DNA of 64,000 bases from Firmicutes bacterium UBA3930 (GCA_002385885.1 DGEI01000018.1:43123-107122); one strand, 5' to 3'. Shown: positions 24,996 through 35,135, numbered from the stretch's first letter. Numbers and translations are program-made. The notes: a model not told the origin generated them from the letters alone.

Positions 24996-25344
24996 ATCTG
25001 CACCCCCTGTAAAATACTTAGATACTGATAATTAGTCTATCATGTTAAAGAATTTTTGTATAGATTTGAACAAAAAATAAGAAATTATACAAAACTAAAA
25101 AATGAAATATTTACTATAGTGGTTTGAAAAAATAATATTGTGTTATATTAAAATTACATGATTACAATACGTGTACAGGTATCATCAGAGATGGGCCGCC
25201 CAATTTGGAAGTAAAGTGAAAAAGATATGTAAAAACAAGAGAAAAACTTTGATTTAAAGAGTTAAATAATTGTAATCCGAATATGTAAATGGTAGAAACA
25301 TATAAACAGTAAAATCTAAACGTTATTTTATAATGGAAATAGGG
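24996..25344. other. AT-rich intergenic region upstream of ctsR
   Basis: About 350 bp separate the divergent Gfo/Idh and ctsR genes. The region is strongly AT-rich and must hold the promoter of the minus-strand gene, but I could not pick a convincing pair of hexamers for it. No repeat, hairpin or small gene is evident. Confidence 0.5.
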
Positions 25345-25378
25345 TATAATAGATAATGGAAGGTCAAAGAAAGTCAAT
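25345..25378 (+). promoter_or_regulatory. Promoter -10 and CtsR operator of the ctsR-clpC operon
   Basis: TATAAT lies at 25345-25350. Just downstream, GGTCAAA (25362-25368) and AGTCAAT (25372-25378) are heptamer direct repeats 3 bp apart, matching the CtsR operator (A/GGTCAAA repeats with a 3-bp spacer) with one mismatch in the second half. This predicts autorepression of the operon released on heat or protein stress. Confidence 0.85.
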
Positions 25379-25398
25379 AACAAAAGAGGTGGTAGGAT

Positions 25399-25866
25399 AT
25401 GGCCAGACTGAGCGATATGATAGAAGATTTTATAAATGCACTATTAAATGAAAGTGACGGGCAACTGGAGCTTCAGCGTAATGAATTGGCTGATTATTTT
25501 GAATGTGCGCCATCCCAGATAAATTATGTTCTGGCTACAAGATTTTCCGTTGACAGGGGCTATTATATAGAAAGCCGAAGAGGCGGTGGAGGCTATATTC
25601 GCATTATCCGGCTGGATATAGACGATGATGACTATATGATGTATCTGCTGAGGGAGAGGATAGGCAACCGGATATCTCAGCAGGCTGCAGAAGACATTAT
25701 TTATCATATGCTGAATAAAGGTATCATTACCAGGAGGGAGTCCATTATTATGAAATCAGCTATCCAGGATAAAGTGGTAACCGCTCTCCCTTCAAACATA
25801 AAGGACAGCATTCGGGCGAACCTGATGAAGTCTATGCTGATGGGCATTTTGACCATGCGCAGTTAA
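25399..25866 (+). CDS. ctsR: Transcriptional repressor CtsR
   Basis: Repressor of class III heat-shock genes, inactivated by heat and by McsB. The 155 residues have the CtsR winged-helix N-terminus, including the glycine-rich wing ESRRGGGGYIRI near residue 60 that acts as the heat sensor, and a helical C-terminal dimerisation domain. The ATG follows GAGGTGG. It is the first gene of ctsR-mcsA-mcsB-clpC and has its own operator just upstream. Confidence 0.95.
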   Translation: MARLSDMIEDFINALLNESDGQLELQRNELADYFECAPSQINYVLATRFSVDRGYYIESRRGGGGYIRIIRLDIDDDDYMMYLLRERIGNRISQQAAEDIIYHMLNKGIITRRESIIMKSAIQDKVVTALPSNIKDSIRANLMKSMLMGILTMRS

Positions 25867-25882
25867 CTTTTAAATCCAATTC

Positions 25883-26010
25883 ATCAGGTTGACCGTCTTA
25901 TTTTTGAATAAGGCTAAAGGCGGTTAAACCGTCAGCGCTGGGATGGGCCGGCAGATTCACTTCGAATAAGTGGACGGTCGGATGGATGGCAGGAGGCAAT
26001 CCCTGCGCCG
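25883..26010 (+). ncRNA. Structured spacer RNA between ctsR and mcsA (unassigned)
   Basis: The 229-bp ctsR-mcsA gap is unusually long for this operon and contains nested complementarity. GACCGTC (25891-25897) pairs with GACGGTC (25973-25979). Inside are hairpins CTTATT/AATAAG (25897-25912), CGGT/ACCG (25921-25931) and TTCACTT/AAGTGGA, followed by CAGG/CCTG (25990-26005). No long frame is open. I do not recognise a known riboswitch class. TATAAT at 26051-26056 may mark an internal promoter, but no -35 fits. It could be an mRNA processing or attenuation element. Confidence 0.35.
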
Positions 26011-26095
26011 ATACTAGTTTGGCAATAAAAGAGGAAGCCCGTTTAGTTTGTATAATGGGGGAAGCCCATACTTAGTGAAAGAGGAGTGAGAGTCA

Positions 26096-26602
26096 GTGCT
26101 GTGTCAGGAATGTAAAATGCAGCCCGCAACTGTCCATCTGACCAAGATTGTTAATAACAATAAAACTGAGTTTTATCTTTGTGAGGAATGTGCACGCAAG
26201 AAAGGTCAGTTTAATATATCCATACCATTTTCGATAAACGATTTGCTGGCAGGTTTTATAGGTATGGACAATCCCTCGGTATCAGTTCAAAAAGAAGAGA
26301 TGCGGCAGTGTAAGAGTTGCGGGATGAGGTTTGAACAATTTAGGAAGAACGGACGGCTGGGCTGTCAGGATTGTTATAAATACTTTTCAGATGATCTTCT
26401 TCCCATATTAAGAAGAATACATGGCGGTACAAAGCACAACGGTAAAGTGCCAAAAAGGGCAGGAGTTGAGTTGAGGATAACACGTCAGATTCAGCAGCTA
26501 AAAACTCAATTACAGAAAGCCGTTGAGACAGAAAACTTTGAAGAAGCGGCAAGGCTCAGAGACCGGATAAAGGAACTTGAAAAGCAGACAGGCCAGAAGT
26601 AA
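26096..26602 (+). CDS. mcsA: McsA, activator of the arginine kinase McsB
   Basis: A zinc-binding partner that activates McsB and helps control CtsR. The 168 residues contain four Cys pairs, CQEC (residues 3-6), CEEC (near 28), CKSC (near 66) and CQDC (near 83), and a C-terminal UVR-type helix pair (TENFEEAARLRDRIKELEK). The GTG start lies after GAGGAG. The second gene of the operon, it is separated from ctsR by the structured spacer and from mcsB by 15 bp. Confidence 0.93.
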   Translation: MLCQECKMQPATVHLTKIVNNNKTEFYLCEECARKKGQFNISIPFSINDLLAGFIGMDNPSVSVQKEEMRQCKSCGMRFEQFRKNGRLGCQDCYKYFSDDLLPILRRIHGGTKHNGKVPKRAGVELRITRQIQQLKTQLQKAVETENFEEAARLRDRIKELEKQTGQK

Positions 26603-26617
26603 GGGGGGGGATGCAGT

Positions 26618-27643
26618 GTGAGCTGGATAAATGAAGACGGGCCCTGCAGCGGTATGATCATCAGCAGCCGTATCAGAATTGCCAGAAACATTGCTGAGAT
26701 GCCTTTCGCTCCCATGGCAGGCAGGGATGCCAGCCAAAAGGTTGCTGATATGGTGAAAAACAGCATTATGGACAGTAATTCCATACTAAGCCGTGACTTT
26801 GATTACATTGCTCTTAAAAGTTTAACTGATACAGAAAGGCATGTTCTGGTTGAAAAGCATCTGATTAGTCCTGATTTATCGGAACGGCCGGAAACAGCCG
26901 CTGTACTTATTAATAAAAGCCAACAGATCAGTATCATGATTAATGAGGAAGATCATATTCGTATGCAATCCATTTTTCCCGGATGTCAGCTTGAAAAGGC
27001 CTGGGAGCTTTTAAGCAAGGTTGATGATATAATCGAAGAAAGTGTGGAATACTGCTATGATGAACAGCTGGGCTACATAACAAGCTGTCCGACAAATGTG
27101 GGTACAGGCATGCGGGCTTCTATGATGATGCATCTGCCGGGGCTTGTAGCTACAAACTATATCAATACCATATTGCAAACCATCTCCAAGGTGGGCCTGA
27201 CGGCTCGTGGGCTTTATGGAGAGGGCAGTGAGGCAACCGGAGATATATATCAGATATCCAACCAGATTACCCTGGGTCCGTCAGAAGAGGAAATTATCAG
27301 CAATATTAATATTGCAGTTCGTCAGATAATGGAGAATGAAAAAAGAGCCAGGGAAGCTTTGCTCCAATCCAACAGGCTTCAATTTGAAGACCGCATATGG
27401 CGTGCACTGGGCATATTGACCCATGCAAGAAAACTAAGTTTGAAGGAATTTATGTCCTTGCTGTCACAGATACGTTTGGGAGCTGATATGGGTATTATTG
27501 ACGGTATAAATAGCAGGATGCTCAATGAGTTGATGGTTAAATGTCAGCCGGCTCACCTGCAGGCTCATATTGGAAAACTGGATGAAGATCTGGATTCAAT
27601 CAGGGCTGAAAGGGTTAGAAATGAATTAAGAAAGATTGTTTAG
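26618..27643 (+). CDS. mcsB: Protein arginine kinase McsB
   Basis: Phosphorylates arginines on CtsR and on misfolded proteins, marking them for ClpCP. The 341-residue protein is of the phosphagen kinase fold. It shows SSRIRIARN near residue 20 and TSCPTNVGTGMRASMMMHLPGL near 165 (a nucleotide-site arginine and the phosphagen kinase CPTN block with its Cys). GLYGEGSEATGDIYQISNQITLG lies near 205. The GTG start follows an eight-G run that provides the ribosome binding site. Confidence 0.95.
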   Translation: MSWINEDGPCSGMIISSRIRIARNIAEMPFAPMAGRDASQKVADMVKNSIMDSNSILSRDFDYIALKSLTDTERHVLVEKHLISPDLSERPETAAVLINKSQQISIMINEEDHIRMQSIFPGCQLEKAWELLSKVDDIIEESVEYCYDEQLGYITSCPTNVGTGMRASMMMHLPGLVATNYINTILQTISKVGLTARGLYGEGSEATGDIYQISNQITLGPSEEEIISNINIAVRQIMENEKRAREALLQSNRLQFEDRIWRALGILTHARKLSLKEFMSLLSQIRLGADMGIIDGINSRMLNELMVKCQPAHLQAHIGKLDEDLDSIRAERVRNELRKIV

Positions 27644-27808
27644 CACCAGTTTGCATATAATAATATGAGCATATTGCAGCTAACCTAAAGATTATTTATA
27701 GATATGCTAAATTTATGTATCGTAAAATTTATGGAATTTTGTGTGATTAGATAAGCAGACCGTACTATAGCGAGATTCTATAAATCAAAGGAAATGGAGG
27801 GTAGACAA

Positions 27809-30253
27809 ATGGCGTTTTTTGGTAGATTTACGGAAAGAGCTCAACGGGCATTGGTATACGCGCAGGAGGAAGCACGAGCTTTAGGACACAATTATGTGGG
27901 GACTGAACACCTTTTGCTGGGTCTTGTACGTGAAGAGGAAGGCATTGCTTCCCAGGTGCTAAAACAGCTGGGTGCTGATGTTGCAAATATAAGAAGTCAG
28001 GTGGAATCCTTAGTTGGCCGAGGGAACTATAATTTCAGCGAGGGCTTTGGGTACACGCCCCGTACTAAACGGATTATGGAACTCAGCTTTTATGAAGCCC
28101 GGAACTTAGGGCATAATTATATAGGAACCGAGCATTTATTGCTGGCGCTAATCAGGGAAGGAGAAGGAGTAGCTGCACGGATTATTAAAGATCTTGGAAT
28201 AGACCTCCAAAATGTCAGAGAACAGTTGATTAAGGCTTTAAAAGAGGAGGACAGCCAACCCCGCGGAACTGAAAAACGGAGAAAGACTGATACTCCTACA
28301 CTGGATCAGTTTGGCCGTGATCTGACCGAGTTGGCCCGGGAAGGCAATCTGGATCCGGTGGTAGGAAGAGAAAACGAGATAGAACGGGTACTTCAAATTT
28401 TGGCAAGAAGAACTAAAAACAATCCGGTTTTAATTGGAGAGCCCGGAGTAGGTAAAACAGCAATTGCTGAAGGGCTGGCCCAGAAGATTGTTGAAGGGAG
28501 TATTCCTGAACTGTTAAGAGATAAGAGGGTAGTTACTCTGGATTTATCAGCTATGATAGCCGGTACAAAATACAGGGGAGAGTTTGAAGAACGGATAAAA
28601 ACCGTAATGGATGAAATAAAAAAGGCCAATAATGTAATTCTTTTTATTGATGAGATGCACACTATAATTGGTGCTGGCGCTGCTGAGGGCGCTATTGATG
28701 CATCGAATATTCTTAAACCCGCTCTTTCCCGTGGAGAGATCCAGACTATTGGAGCTACCACACTGGATGAATACAGAAAACATGTAGAAAAAGATCCGGC
28801 TTTGGAACGGCGTTTCCAGCCTGTAATGGTGGGAGAGCCTACCAAGGAGGAGGCCGTTGAGATATTGTTTGGGCTCAGGGATAAATATGAAGCTCATCAT
28901 AAGGTGAGGATTACCGATGAAGCAATAAAAAGTGCAGTTGAGTTATCAGCCAGGTATATAACTGACAGGTATCTTCCTGATAAAGCCATAGATTTGATAG
29001 ATGAAGCAGCATCCAGGGTACGCTTACAAGCATTTACACCACCGGCTGATTTAAAGGAGCTGGAAGAAAAGCTGGAAGCCTTAAAGAAGGAAAAAGAAGA
29101 GGCTGTAATGAATCAGAATTTTGAAAAGGCAGCCAAAATTCGCGATCAGGAACAGAGTATCAGGGATCAGATTGAGAAGGAGAAGGACAGGTGGAAAACC
29201 GAGAATACCACCAATAAAGGATGTGTTACAGAAGAACATATTGCTCATATTGTATCAAGCTGGACCGGTATACCGGTAAAGAAACTGGAGGAGGAAGAAT
29301 CCGAGCGGCTTCTTAAGATGGAGGAGATCCTGCATGGACGTGTGATAGGACAGGACGAGGCTGTACGTGCCGTATCCAGTTCAATAAGAAGAGCCAGGGC
29401 CGGCCTGAAAGATCCCAAACGTCCTATTGGGTCGTTTATGTTCCTGGGGCCAACCGGCGTTGGAAAGACCGAACTGTGCAGGGCTCTGGCTGAGGCTCTG
29501 TTTGGCGATGAGGATGCTATGGTCCGTATTGATATGTCCGAATATTCCGAGAGGCATACCGTTTCCAGGCTTATTGGGGCGCCTCCCGGCTATGTTGGCT
29601 ACGAAGAAGGCGGACAATTGACAGAGAGAGTGAGAAGAAGGCCTTATACCGTTATTCTTCTGGATGAAATTGAAAAGGCTCATCAGGATGTCTTCAATGT
29701 ATTACTTCAGATTCTTGAAGATGGCAGGCTTACCGATGGTAAAGGCAGGACGGTTGATTTCAAAAACACGGTTATAGTAATGACATCCAATGTGGGAGCT
29801 CATACCATCAGAAAGCAGAAAACCCTGGGGTTTACAACGGCAGATGATATGGCTGCAAGTGAATATGAGAAGATGAAGGATAATATTATGGAAGAGCTGC
29901 GCAGAGTATTCAGGCCGGAGTTTTTGAACCGGCTGGACGAGATTATAGTATTCCATGCCTTGGAAGATGTTCATCTCAGTCAGATTGCTTCGCTGATGTT
30001 AAAGAATGTAGCCCGGCGTTTGCAGGAAAAGGATATTTTCCTGGAGGTAACGAAAGCAGCTAAAGAATTGATGATTAAAGAGGGGTTTGATCCGGTTTAC
30101 GGTGCAAGGCCTCTTAGAAGGGTTATACAAAAGACGCTTGAAGACAATCTGTCTGAGGAGATTCTTGCCGGGCGCATTAAAATGGGCGACAAGGTAGTTG
30201 TAGATGTGGAAGATGGCAAACTGGTGTTCAGAAAACAGGTGGCAGTGGGATAA
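27809..30253 (+). CDS. clpC: ATP-dependent Clp protease ATPase subunit ClpC
   Basis: AAA+ unfoldase feeding ClpP, including arginine-phosphorylated substrates marked by McsB. The 814 residues comprise the duplicated N domain (about 1-145), AAA1 with GEPGVGKTA near residue 212, the UVR/M-domain coiled coil near 420-470, AAA2 with GPTGVGKTE near 550, the ClpP-docking region, and the C-terminal D2-small domain. ATG 27809 has GGAGGG upstream, so the in-frame ATG at 27794 before that site is not used. About 165 bp separate it from mcsB. Confidence 0.96.
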   Translation: MAFFGRFTERAQRALVYAQEEARALGHNYVGTEHLLLGLVREEEGIASQVLKQLGADVANIRSQVESLVGRGNYNFSEGFGYTPRTKRIMELSFYEARNLGHNYIGTEHLLLALIREGEGVAARIIKDLGIDLQNVREQLIKALKEEDSQPRGTEKRRKTDTPTLDQFGRDLTELAREGNLDPVVGRENEIERVLQILARRTKNNPVLIGEPGVGKTAIAEGLAQKIVEGSIPELLRDKRVVTLDLSAMIAGTKYRGEFEERIKTVMDEIKKANNVILFIDEMHTIIGAGAAEGAIDASNILKPALSRGEIQTIGATTLDEYRKHVEKDPALERRFQPVMVGEPTKEEAVEILFGLRDKYEAHHKVRITDEAIKSAVELSARYITDRYLPDKAIDLIDEAASRVRLQAFTPPADLKELEEKLEALKKEKEEAVMNQNFEKAAKIRDQEQSIRDQIEKEKDRWKTENTTNKGCVTEEHIAHIVSSWTGIPVKKLEEEESERLLKMEEILHGRVIGQDEAVRAVSSSIRRARAGLKDPKRPIGSFMFLGPTGVGKTELCRALAEALFGDEDAMVRIDMSEYSERHTVSRLIGAPPGYVGYEEGGQLTERVRRRPYTVILLDEIEKAHQDVFNVLLQILEDGRLTDGKGRTVDFKNTVIVMTSNVGAHTIRKQKTLGFTTADDMAASEYEKMKDNIMEELRRVFRPEFLNRLDEIIVFHALEDVHLSQIASLMLKNVARRLQEKDIFLEVTKAAKELMIKEGFDPVYGARPLRRVIQKTLEDNLSEEILAGRIKMGDKVVVDVEDGKLVFRKQVAVG

Positions 30254-30260
30254 AAAATAT

Positions 30261-30309
30261 AAATAAACATAAAGGGTCAGGAGTCAAACCTGGCCCTTTA
30301 TGTTTATTG
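30261..30309 (+). terminator. Terminator after the ctsR-clpC operon
   Basis: AACATAAAGGGTCAGG pairs with CCTGGCCCTTTATGTT around a seven-base loop with one mismatch. The trailing T-tract (TTTATT) is short but the stem is long. Confidence 0.75.
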
Positions 30310-30326
30310 GGGTATAGCGGCTGATA

Positions 30327-30354
30327 TTGATTTTTCGTGAATCGGTGTTATAAT
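30327..30354 (+). promoter_or_regulatory. Promoter of the MFS transporter gene
   Basis: TTGATT (30327-30332) and TATAAT (30349-30354) are 16 bp apart, about 95 bp before the ATG. No operator-like palindrome was seen around them. Confidence 0.5.
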
Positions 30355-30447
30355 TATTCATATGTAGATTTGCTTAGTTTTGCTTTATAACTTATCGGAT
30401 ACTTGATTCATATCATCGGTTAATGCTTCACGAAACGAGGTTTTTTA

Positions 30448-31650
30448 ATGAATAAGATAAAGGCCAAAATTTCTGGTATAAATAAAAGGCAGCTGTATTT
30501 TTCGTTTTTAGTACTTTTGTTCTGGGGAACCTTTGCTGCTTACTATCCTTTTGGTGTAGTTATTTTGCAGGAAAAAGGCTTCAGCAATACCGTTATTGGA
30601 ACCATAATGGCTATCAATTCCATGATCGTTGTATTTGCCCAACCGTTCTGGGGTATGATAAGCGACAGAATGCGATCTGTAAAAAAAATATTTATTATTA
30701 ATCTGCTCATCGCTATAGTACTGATACAGCCCGTTCCATATATTGCATCGGCTGTATTTGCCGGTTTGGTATTAGCTTTGGTTACTTTTTTTGAATCTCC
30801 CCTTGCGCCTCTGTTGGATAGCTGGGTTATTCAGGGAATAAAGGATGAAGGAAATGTGTCATATGGGAACATCAGGGTATGGGGAGCAGTAGGTTTTGCT
30901 ATTAATGTCTACATATGCGGAAAAATGATTGACAAATTTTCAACTACCAATGTGTTGTTTCCTTTTTTATTCGCAATGGGTTGTTTGGCTGCTTTTGCGT
31001 GTACCAGGATTAAAATTGACAGGCCTGCGGCAGCGGAGAATGCGGGACGTTTGAATCTTAAAAAGCTGTTTAATAATCGTCAGTATATATACTTTTTGAT
31101 TTTTGCCATAATTCTTACCATTCCTCACAGGAGTGCTTTTACTTTTCTGCCAAACCTGATGAAATCGGTTGGGGGCACCGATGGAGATCTGGGCTTGATA
31201 TACACTATAATGGCTATAAGCGAGATTCCCACCTTCCTGTACTCACGGGTGCTTATAAAGAAGTACAAACCTGTAAACATGATATTGTTTTCCAGTATTT
31301 TCTATATTCTGCGTCAGGTTTTATACCTTATTGCATCCAGCCCGATTCAGGTCATTTTGATACAGCTTCTGCAAGGGCCTTCTTTTGCGCTGTTTATGAA
31401 CGGTACAGTATATTATATTGATGAAATGGCGCCGGAGGAGCTTAAAGCCACGGCTCAGACCTTTGCGACTTCAATGTATTTCGGCGTGAGCGGTATTGTG
31501 GGAAGCTACGGAGGAGGCTGGATGATTGATAATTATGGGTTAAAGACCCTGTACTTAATAGGTTTTTGTATCAGTATTGCAATATCCGTTCTGTTTTTCC
31601 TGTCGCTGAATCTTAAAAGGGTATCAAAAAACGACAGTATGGGAATTTAA
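30448..31650 (+). CDS. Major facilitator superfamily transporter, LacY/MFS_1-like
   Basis: A 400-residue integral membrane protein with about twelve hydrophobic helices. The loop after helix 2 carries GMISDRMRSVKKI, the MFS signature, and a related sequence follows helix 8. The opening (YFSFLVLLFWGTFAAYYPFGVVILQEKGFSNTVIG) and the SYGNIRVWGAVGFAI block after helix 4 resemble the oligosaccharide:H+ symporter and nucleoside-transporter branch. A sugar or nucleoside substrate is plausible but unproven. The ATG has GAGG about 7 bp upstream. It has its own promoter and lies between the clpC terminator and the propeller protein gene. Confidence 0.85.
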   Translation: MNKIKAKISGINKRQLYFSFLVLLFWGTFAAYYPFGVVILQEKGFSNTVIGTIMAINSMIVVFAQPFWGMISDRMRSVKKIFIINLLIAIVLIQPVPYIASAVFAGLVLALVTFFESPLAPLLDSWVIQGIKDEGNVSYGNIRVWGAVGFAINVYICGKMIDKFSTTNVLFPFLFAMGCLAAFACTRIKIDRPAAAENAGRLNLKKLFNNRQYIYFLIFAIILTIPHRSAFTFLPNLMKSVGGTDGDLGLIYTIMAISEIPTFLYSRVLIKKYKPVNMILFSSIFYILRQVLYLIASSPIQVILIQLLQGPSFALFMNGTVYYIDEMAPEELKATAQTFATSMYFGVSGIVGSYGGGWMIDNYGLKTLYLIGFCISIAISVLFFLSLNLKRVSKNDSMGI

Positions 31651-31698
31651 AAAATAGAAAATATGCAAATGTTCATATTCTTTAAGAGGGAGTTAATT

Positions 31699-33246
31699 AT
31701 GTTTTTCAGAAATGTATTTATGAAAATTAAAAACCTGACAAACAAACTGATGCATAATTCAAAACCGGAGACCGGTACATTACGAAGCTGGAGCGGCAAA
31801 ATTATGAATAGATCCAGGGGTTCGGGGCTAAGGCCTTTAAAACCTGCAAACAGTATATATATCCTCGTCAACAGGTCGTGGCATTCATTCAGGAGAAGAA
31901 ACAGGCTAAACCGTATTGTACTGATTGGGTGTCTGTGCCTGATATTTATTGCTCTTGGATTGTCCCTGCCGAAACTTATATCCCGTGACAGCGAACCCCG
32001 GGGAGATATCGAAGCTGAGGCAGATGATACACCGGTTGAACTTCCCCGGCTGCCGGTTGAAAAGGAAGAGCCTGAACAGCAGCCAAAACAGATAACCGTG
32101 ATAGATATATCGGGCGGTGAAATAGAATTGAAGCCATCAATGATACGCATAAATGAGCCGGTGGCATTTGGAAGGGAAGTTTTGTATTCAGCCGGCAGTA
32201 CACGGTCCATTGATGAGCCCGTGTTTACAAAATTGTTTATCTACAATCTTGATACCGGGGAAGAGAAGGCAATCTGTGAAACAGAGATTAAGTATGGTGA
32301 GATCTATGAAGGCAGATTCAATGATAAGTGGATAGTATGGCTGGATACCAATCAAAGCGGTACCAATAATATATACGCACAAAACAGAAGGACGGAGGAG
32401 ATATTCCAGGTCAAGAGATGCGATCTCAACAAGCCGCAGCTGGTTCTGGATGGCGATAATCTTGTATGGGTGGAGCAAAAGAATGAGGAGGAAGACCGGT
32501 TATATCTGTTTAACTTTGAATCCGGTGAACCGGTGAGCCTGGAGAGTTTTAACAATCCAACATACGGCACCTGTCCTCCGGCCTTACGTAATAACGTGCT
32601 GGTATGGGTATATCCTCATCCCCGGAATCCTGAACAAAGTATTATAAAGAAATTGAACCTGGAAGAAGCTCTGTTTTTTAATGTGAATGAAGAGGAACAA
32701 CAGGAATTGTCAAATGAGCCTGATGAGCCGGAGCCTCCGGATGAAACGGCATCAGGCAATGAAGCGGATGACCTGGGTGAGGATAGCGGTGAGATGGAAA
32801 CCGGCGAAAACTCTGAAAATAATCAGGATGAACCGGTGCAAGGGGACCAGGATAATGATGATGTTATACAACCGGTAATAATAGATCCCAATGGGTTTGC
32901 TATATACCCTCAAACCAACGGAGAAGTCATAGCCTGGCTGGATAATTTGGATCCATCCAAGGCAAAGCTTATGATGACCAGGGATGACGGAAAGACCATA
33001 ACAGCGGTAGCCGAAAATGTTGGGAGGCTGTTTGGCGTAGGAGACAAGTTTATAGTATACACTCAGAATGATGCCGTAATGCTGTATTTCTGGGAAAATG
33101 ACTGCTACGCAAGGCTTACCGGACCGGGACAGAAGGGAATGCTTTCCAAATCATGTGTTATAGGCAATGCAGTGGTATGGTGTAATGCTGACAACCCTGG
33201 TCAAGAAGGGGATATAGTATATGTGAGCATAGTTGAACAGCCTTAG
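31699..33246 (+). CDS. Membrane-anchored, propeller-like extracytoplasmic protein
   Basis: Not recognised as a named protein. ATG 31699 (after AGAGGGAG) gives 515 residues. The first 65 or so are strongly basic and cytosolic, followed by one membrane helix (IVLIGCLCLIFIALGLSL). The rest is an extracytoplasmic region with repeated strands of the type YNLDTGEEKAICE, WLDTNQSGTNNIYAQNRRT and LVWVEQKNEEEDRLYLFNFESGEP. These resemble TolB-type beta-propeller blades. About 60 residues rich in Glu, Asp, Pro and Asn interrupt the blades around residues 335-395. It ends 23 bp before radA; no functional link to radA is implied by known biology. Confidence 0.6.
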   Translation: MFFRNVFMKIKNLTNKLMHNSKPETGTLRSWSGKIMNRSRGSGLRPLKPANSIYILVNRSWHSFRRRNRLNRIVLIGCLCLIFIALGLSLPKLISRDSEPRGDIEAEADDTPVELPRLPVEKEEPEQQPKQITVIDISGGEIELKPSMIRINEPVAFGREVLYSAGSTRSIDEPVFTKLFIYNLDTGEEKAICETEIKYGEIYEGRFNDKWIVWLDTNQSGTNNIYAQNRRTEEIFQVKRCDLNKPQLVLDGDNLVWVEQKNEEEDRLYLFNFESGEPVSLESFNNPTYGTCPPALRNNVLVWVYPHPRNPEQSIIKKLNLEEALFFNVNEEEQQELSNEPDEPEPPDETASGNEADDLGEDSGEMETGENSENNQDEPVQGDQDNDDVIQPVIIDPNGFAIYPQTNGEVIAWLDNLDPSKAKLMMTRDDGKTITAVAENVGRLFGVGDKFIVYTQNDAVMLYFWENDCYARLTGPGQKGMLSKSCVIGNAVVWCNADNPGQEGDIVYVSIVEQP

Positions 33247-33269
33247 CTGGTTGAAGGGATGGAAAAAAC

Positions 33270-34634
33270 ATGGCTAAGCCAAGAAAGGCGTTTGTATGCC
33301 AGGAGTGCGGATATGAATCGCCCAAGTGGATGGGAAAATGCCCTTCCTGCGGAGAGTGGAATACATTTGTTGAAGAATTGGAGATTAAAGGACACCGGGA
33401 TTTGCAAACGGGAGTTGTGAGCTATTCCCGTCCTGAATCCCTTGCTCAAATTTCTGTTGAGCAGGATGAAAGGTATGTTACAAATATGGACGAGCTGGAC
33501 CGGGTCCTGGGTGGCGGTGCCGTGAAGGGATCCCTGATTTTGATTGGCGGTGACCCGGGAATTGGCAAATCCACTCTTCTCCTTCAGGTGTGTTATGTAC
33601 TTTCACAGCGATATGGAAAGGTGCTGTACGTTTCGGGCGAAGAATCAGTCAGGCAAATTAAGATGCGGGCTGATCGCCTGGGGGTGCTGTCTGATGAGCT
33701 GTATCTTGTTTCTGAAACCAATGTGGATATTATAATGTCGCATGTTCAGAATCTCCAGCCTGTATTTTTGGTCATTGATTCCATTCAAACGGTATATTCT
33801 CCCCAGTTATCCTCGGCTCCCGGGAGTGTGACTCAGGTCAGAGAAACCACCGCGATGTTCATGAGATTGGCTAAAAGCCAGGGAATAACAACATTTATTG
33901 TAGGACATGTTACTAAAGAGGGGTCTATTGCAGGTCCCAGGGTATTGGAACATATGGTGGATGCCGTACTGTATTTTGAAGGGGATCAACATCACAGTTA
34001 TCGCATTTTACGCGGAGTTAAGAACCGATTTGGTTCCACCAACGAGATAGGGATTTTTGAAATGAGAGACAGAGGCCTTGTACAAATACAAAACCCTTCT
34101 GAGCTGTTGATATCAGAGCGTACCCATGGTGTACCCGGCTCAGTGGTATTATGCAGTATGGAAGGTACAAGGCCGGTGCTGGTAGAAGTGCAAGCCCTGG
34201 TAAGTACCACGGCTTTTGGTATGGCCCGGCGCATGTCCACCGGCATTGATTACAACAGGGTTGTTTTGTTGATGGCTGTCCTGGAAAAGAGGGTTGGAAT
34301 GCAGCTGTACAACCAGGATGCCTATGTAAATATAGCCGGGGGGCTGAGAGTTGAGGAACCTGCTGCTGATCTGGCTGTTATCACAGCTATTGCATCCAGT
34401 TTCAGGGGCATCCCCGTAAGTCCTAAACTGGTGGTGATGGGTGAAGTAGGGCTTACAGGAGAAGTAAGGGGTATAGCAAATATTGAAAAGAGAATACATG
34501 AAGCTTCAAAACTTGGGTTCCAACAATGTATCATACCCCGGGACAATATTAAAGGCATTACATCTCATCATGGAGTAGATATTATCGGAGTGGATAACAT
34601 ATCGCAAGCATTGGAGGTTATCCTGGGTATTTGA
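33270..34634 (+). CDS. radA: DNA repair protein RadA
   Basis: A RecA-related ATPase that drives branch migration at recombination intermediates. The 454 residues show an N-terminal zinc finger (CQECGYESPKWMGKCPSCGEW), Walker A GGDPGIGKST near residue 97, Walker B (VFLVIDSIQT), the RadA-specific KNRFG motif near residue 254, and a C-terminal Lon-protease-like domain. The ATG follows GAAGGGATGG. It is often found with a disA gene downstream in Firmicutes, but disA is not in the expected place here. Confidence 0.95.
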   Translation: MAKPRKAFVCQECGYESPKWMGKCPSCGEWNTFVEELEIKGHRDLQTGVVSYSRPESLAQISVEQDERYVTNMDELDRVLGGGAVKGSLILIGGDPGIGKSTLLLQVCYVLSQRYGKVLYVSGEESVRQIKMRADRLGVLSDELYLVSETNVDIIMSHVQNLQPVFLVIDSIQTVYSPQLSSAPGSVTQVRETTAMFMRLAKSQGITTFIVGHVTKEGSIAGPRVLEHMVDAVLYFEGDQHHSYRILRGVKNRFGSTNEIGIFEMRDRGLVQIQNPSELLISERTHGVPGSVVLCSMEGTRPVLVEVQALVSTTAFGMARRMSTGIDYNRVVLLMAVLEKRVGMQLYNQDAYVNIAGGLRVEEPAADLAVITAIASSFRGIPVSPKLVVMGEVGLTGEVRGIANIEKRIHEASKLGFQQCIIPRDNIKGITSHHGVDIIGVDNISQALEVILGI

Positions 34635-34641
34635 ACAGCTG

Positions 34642-35037
34642 CTATTTCAGGTGAAATTTCCCCAGGGCTGATAAACTTTTTTCTTCCTTTACAATTACAT
34701 CATAAAGGCTTATGTCTAAGGCATTAGCAAGACTGGCTATGTAAAACATGTGATTGCCAAGTTCTTTTTCAATGATGTCGCGACACTTCTCACATAGTTT
34801 TCCCCTTATGTGATCGTCCATGAATTCTTTGATTTGCTCAATTGAAGCGTCTGTCGGGATTTTCTGTTTCTGTGCCTCCAGTTGTATGCAGCCGCAGCTT
34901 GTAACAGCTTTGGCTACTGAACGATTGACTCTGGCATTGGATTCTTCAAGCTTGGTCATTATATCTAATATGCTTTTATGACGGGATAATAAATCGGCAA
35001 CCATATTCTGGAAATTTTCGTATAGAATATCCTGCAT
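34642..35037 (-). CDS. Conserved clostridial protein with Cys motifs, function unknown
   Basis: A 131-residue helical protein. Distinctive features are LSRHKSILDIMTKLEESNARVNRSVAKAVTSCGC in the first half and a CEKC pair near residue 80, so it may bind metal through the CGC and CxxC cysteines. Similar small proteins are common in Clostridia; I recall the family being filed under DUF1573 but could not verify this. Its stop lies 7 bp from the end of radA on the opposite strand. The ATG is preceded by GGGGAGAT on the minus strand. Confidence 0.75.
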   Translation of the reverse strand: MQDILYENFQNMVADLLSRHKSILDIMTKLEESNARVNRSVAKAVTSCGCIQLEAQKQKIPTDASIEQIKEFMDDHIRGKLCEKCRDIIEKELGNHMFYIASLANALDISLYDVIVKEEKSLSALGKFHLK

Positions 35038-35135
35038 TGCATATCATCTCCCCTGAATTATCTTGATCCTATTATATCGGTGCTTGATTTGTTTTGTCAA
35101 TTATTTACCTGTAAGCAGGCATATAATATGAATTT

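Noticed and set aside
30448..31650. Assigning the MFS gene as the lactose permease partner of lacZ
   Set aside because: It lies 7 kb away beyond the clpC operon, has its own promoter, and its substrate branch cannot be decided from sequence by eye.
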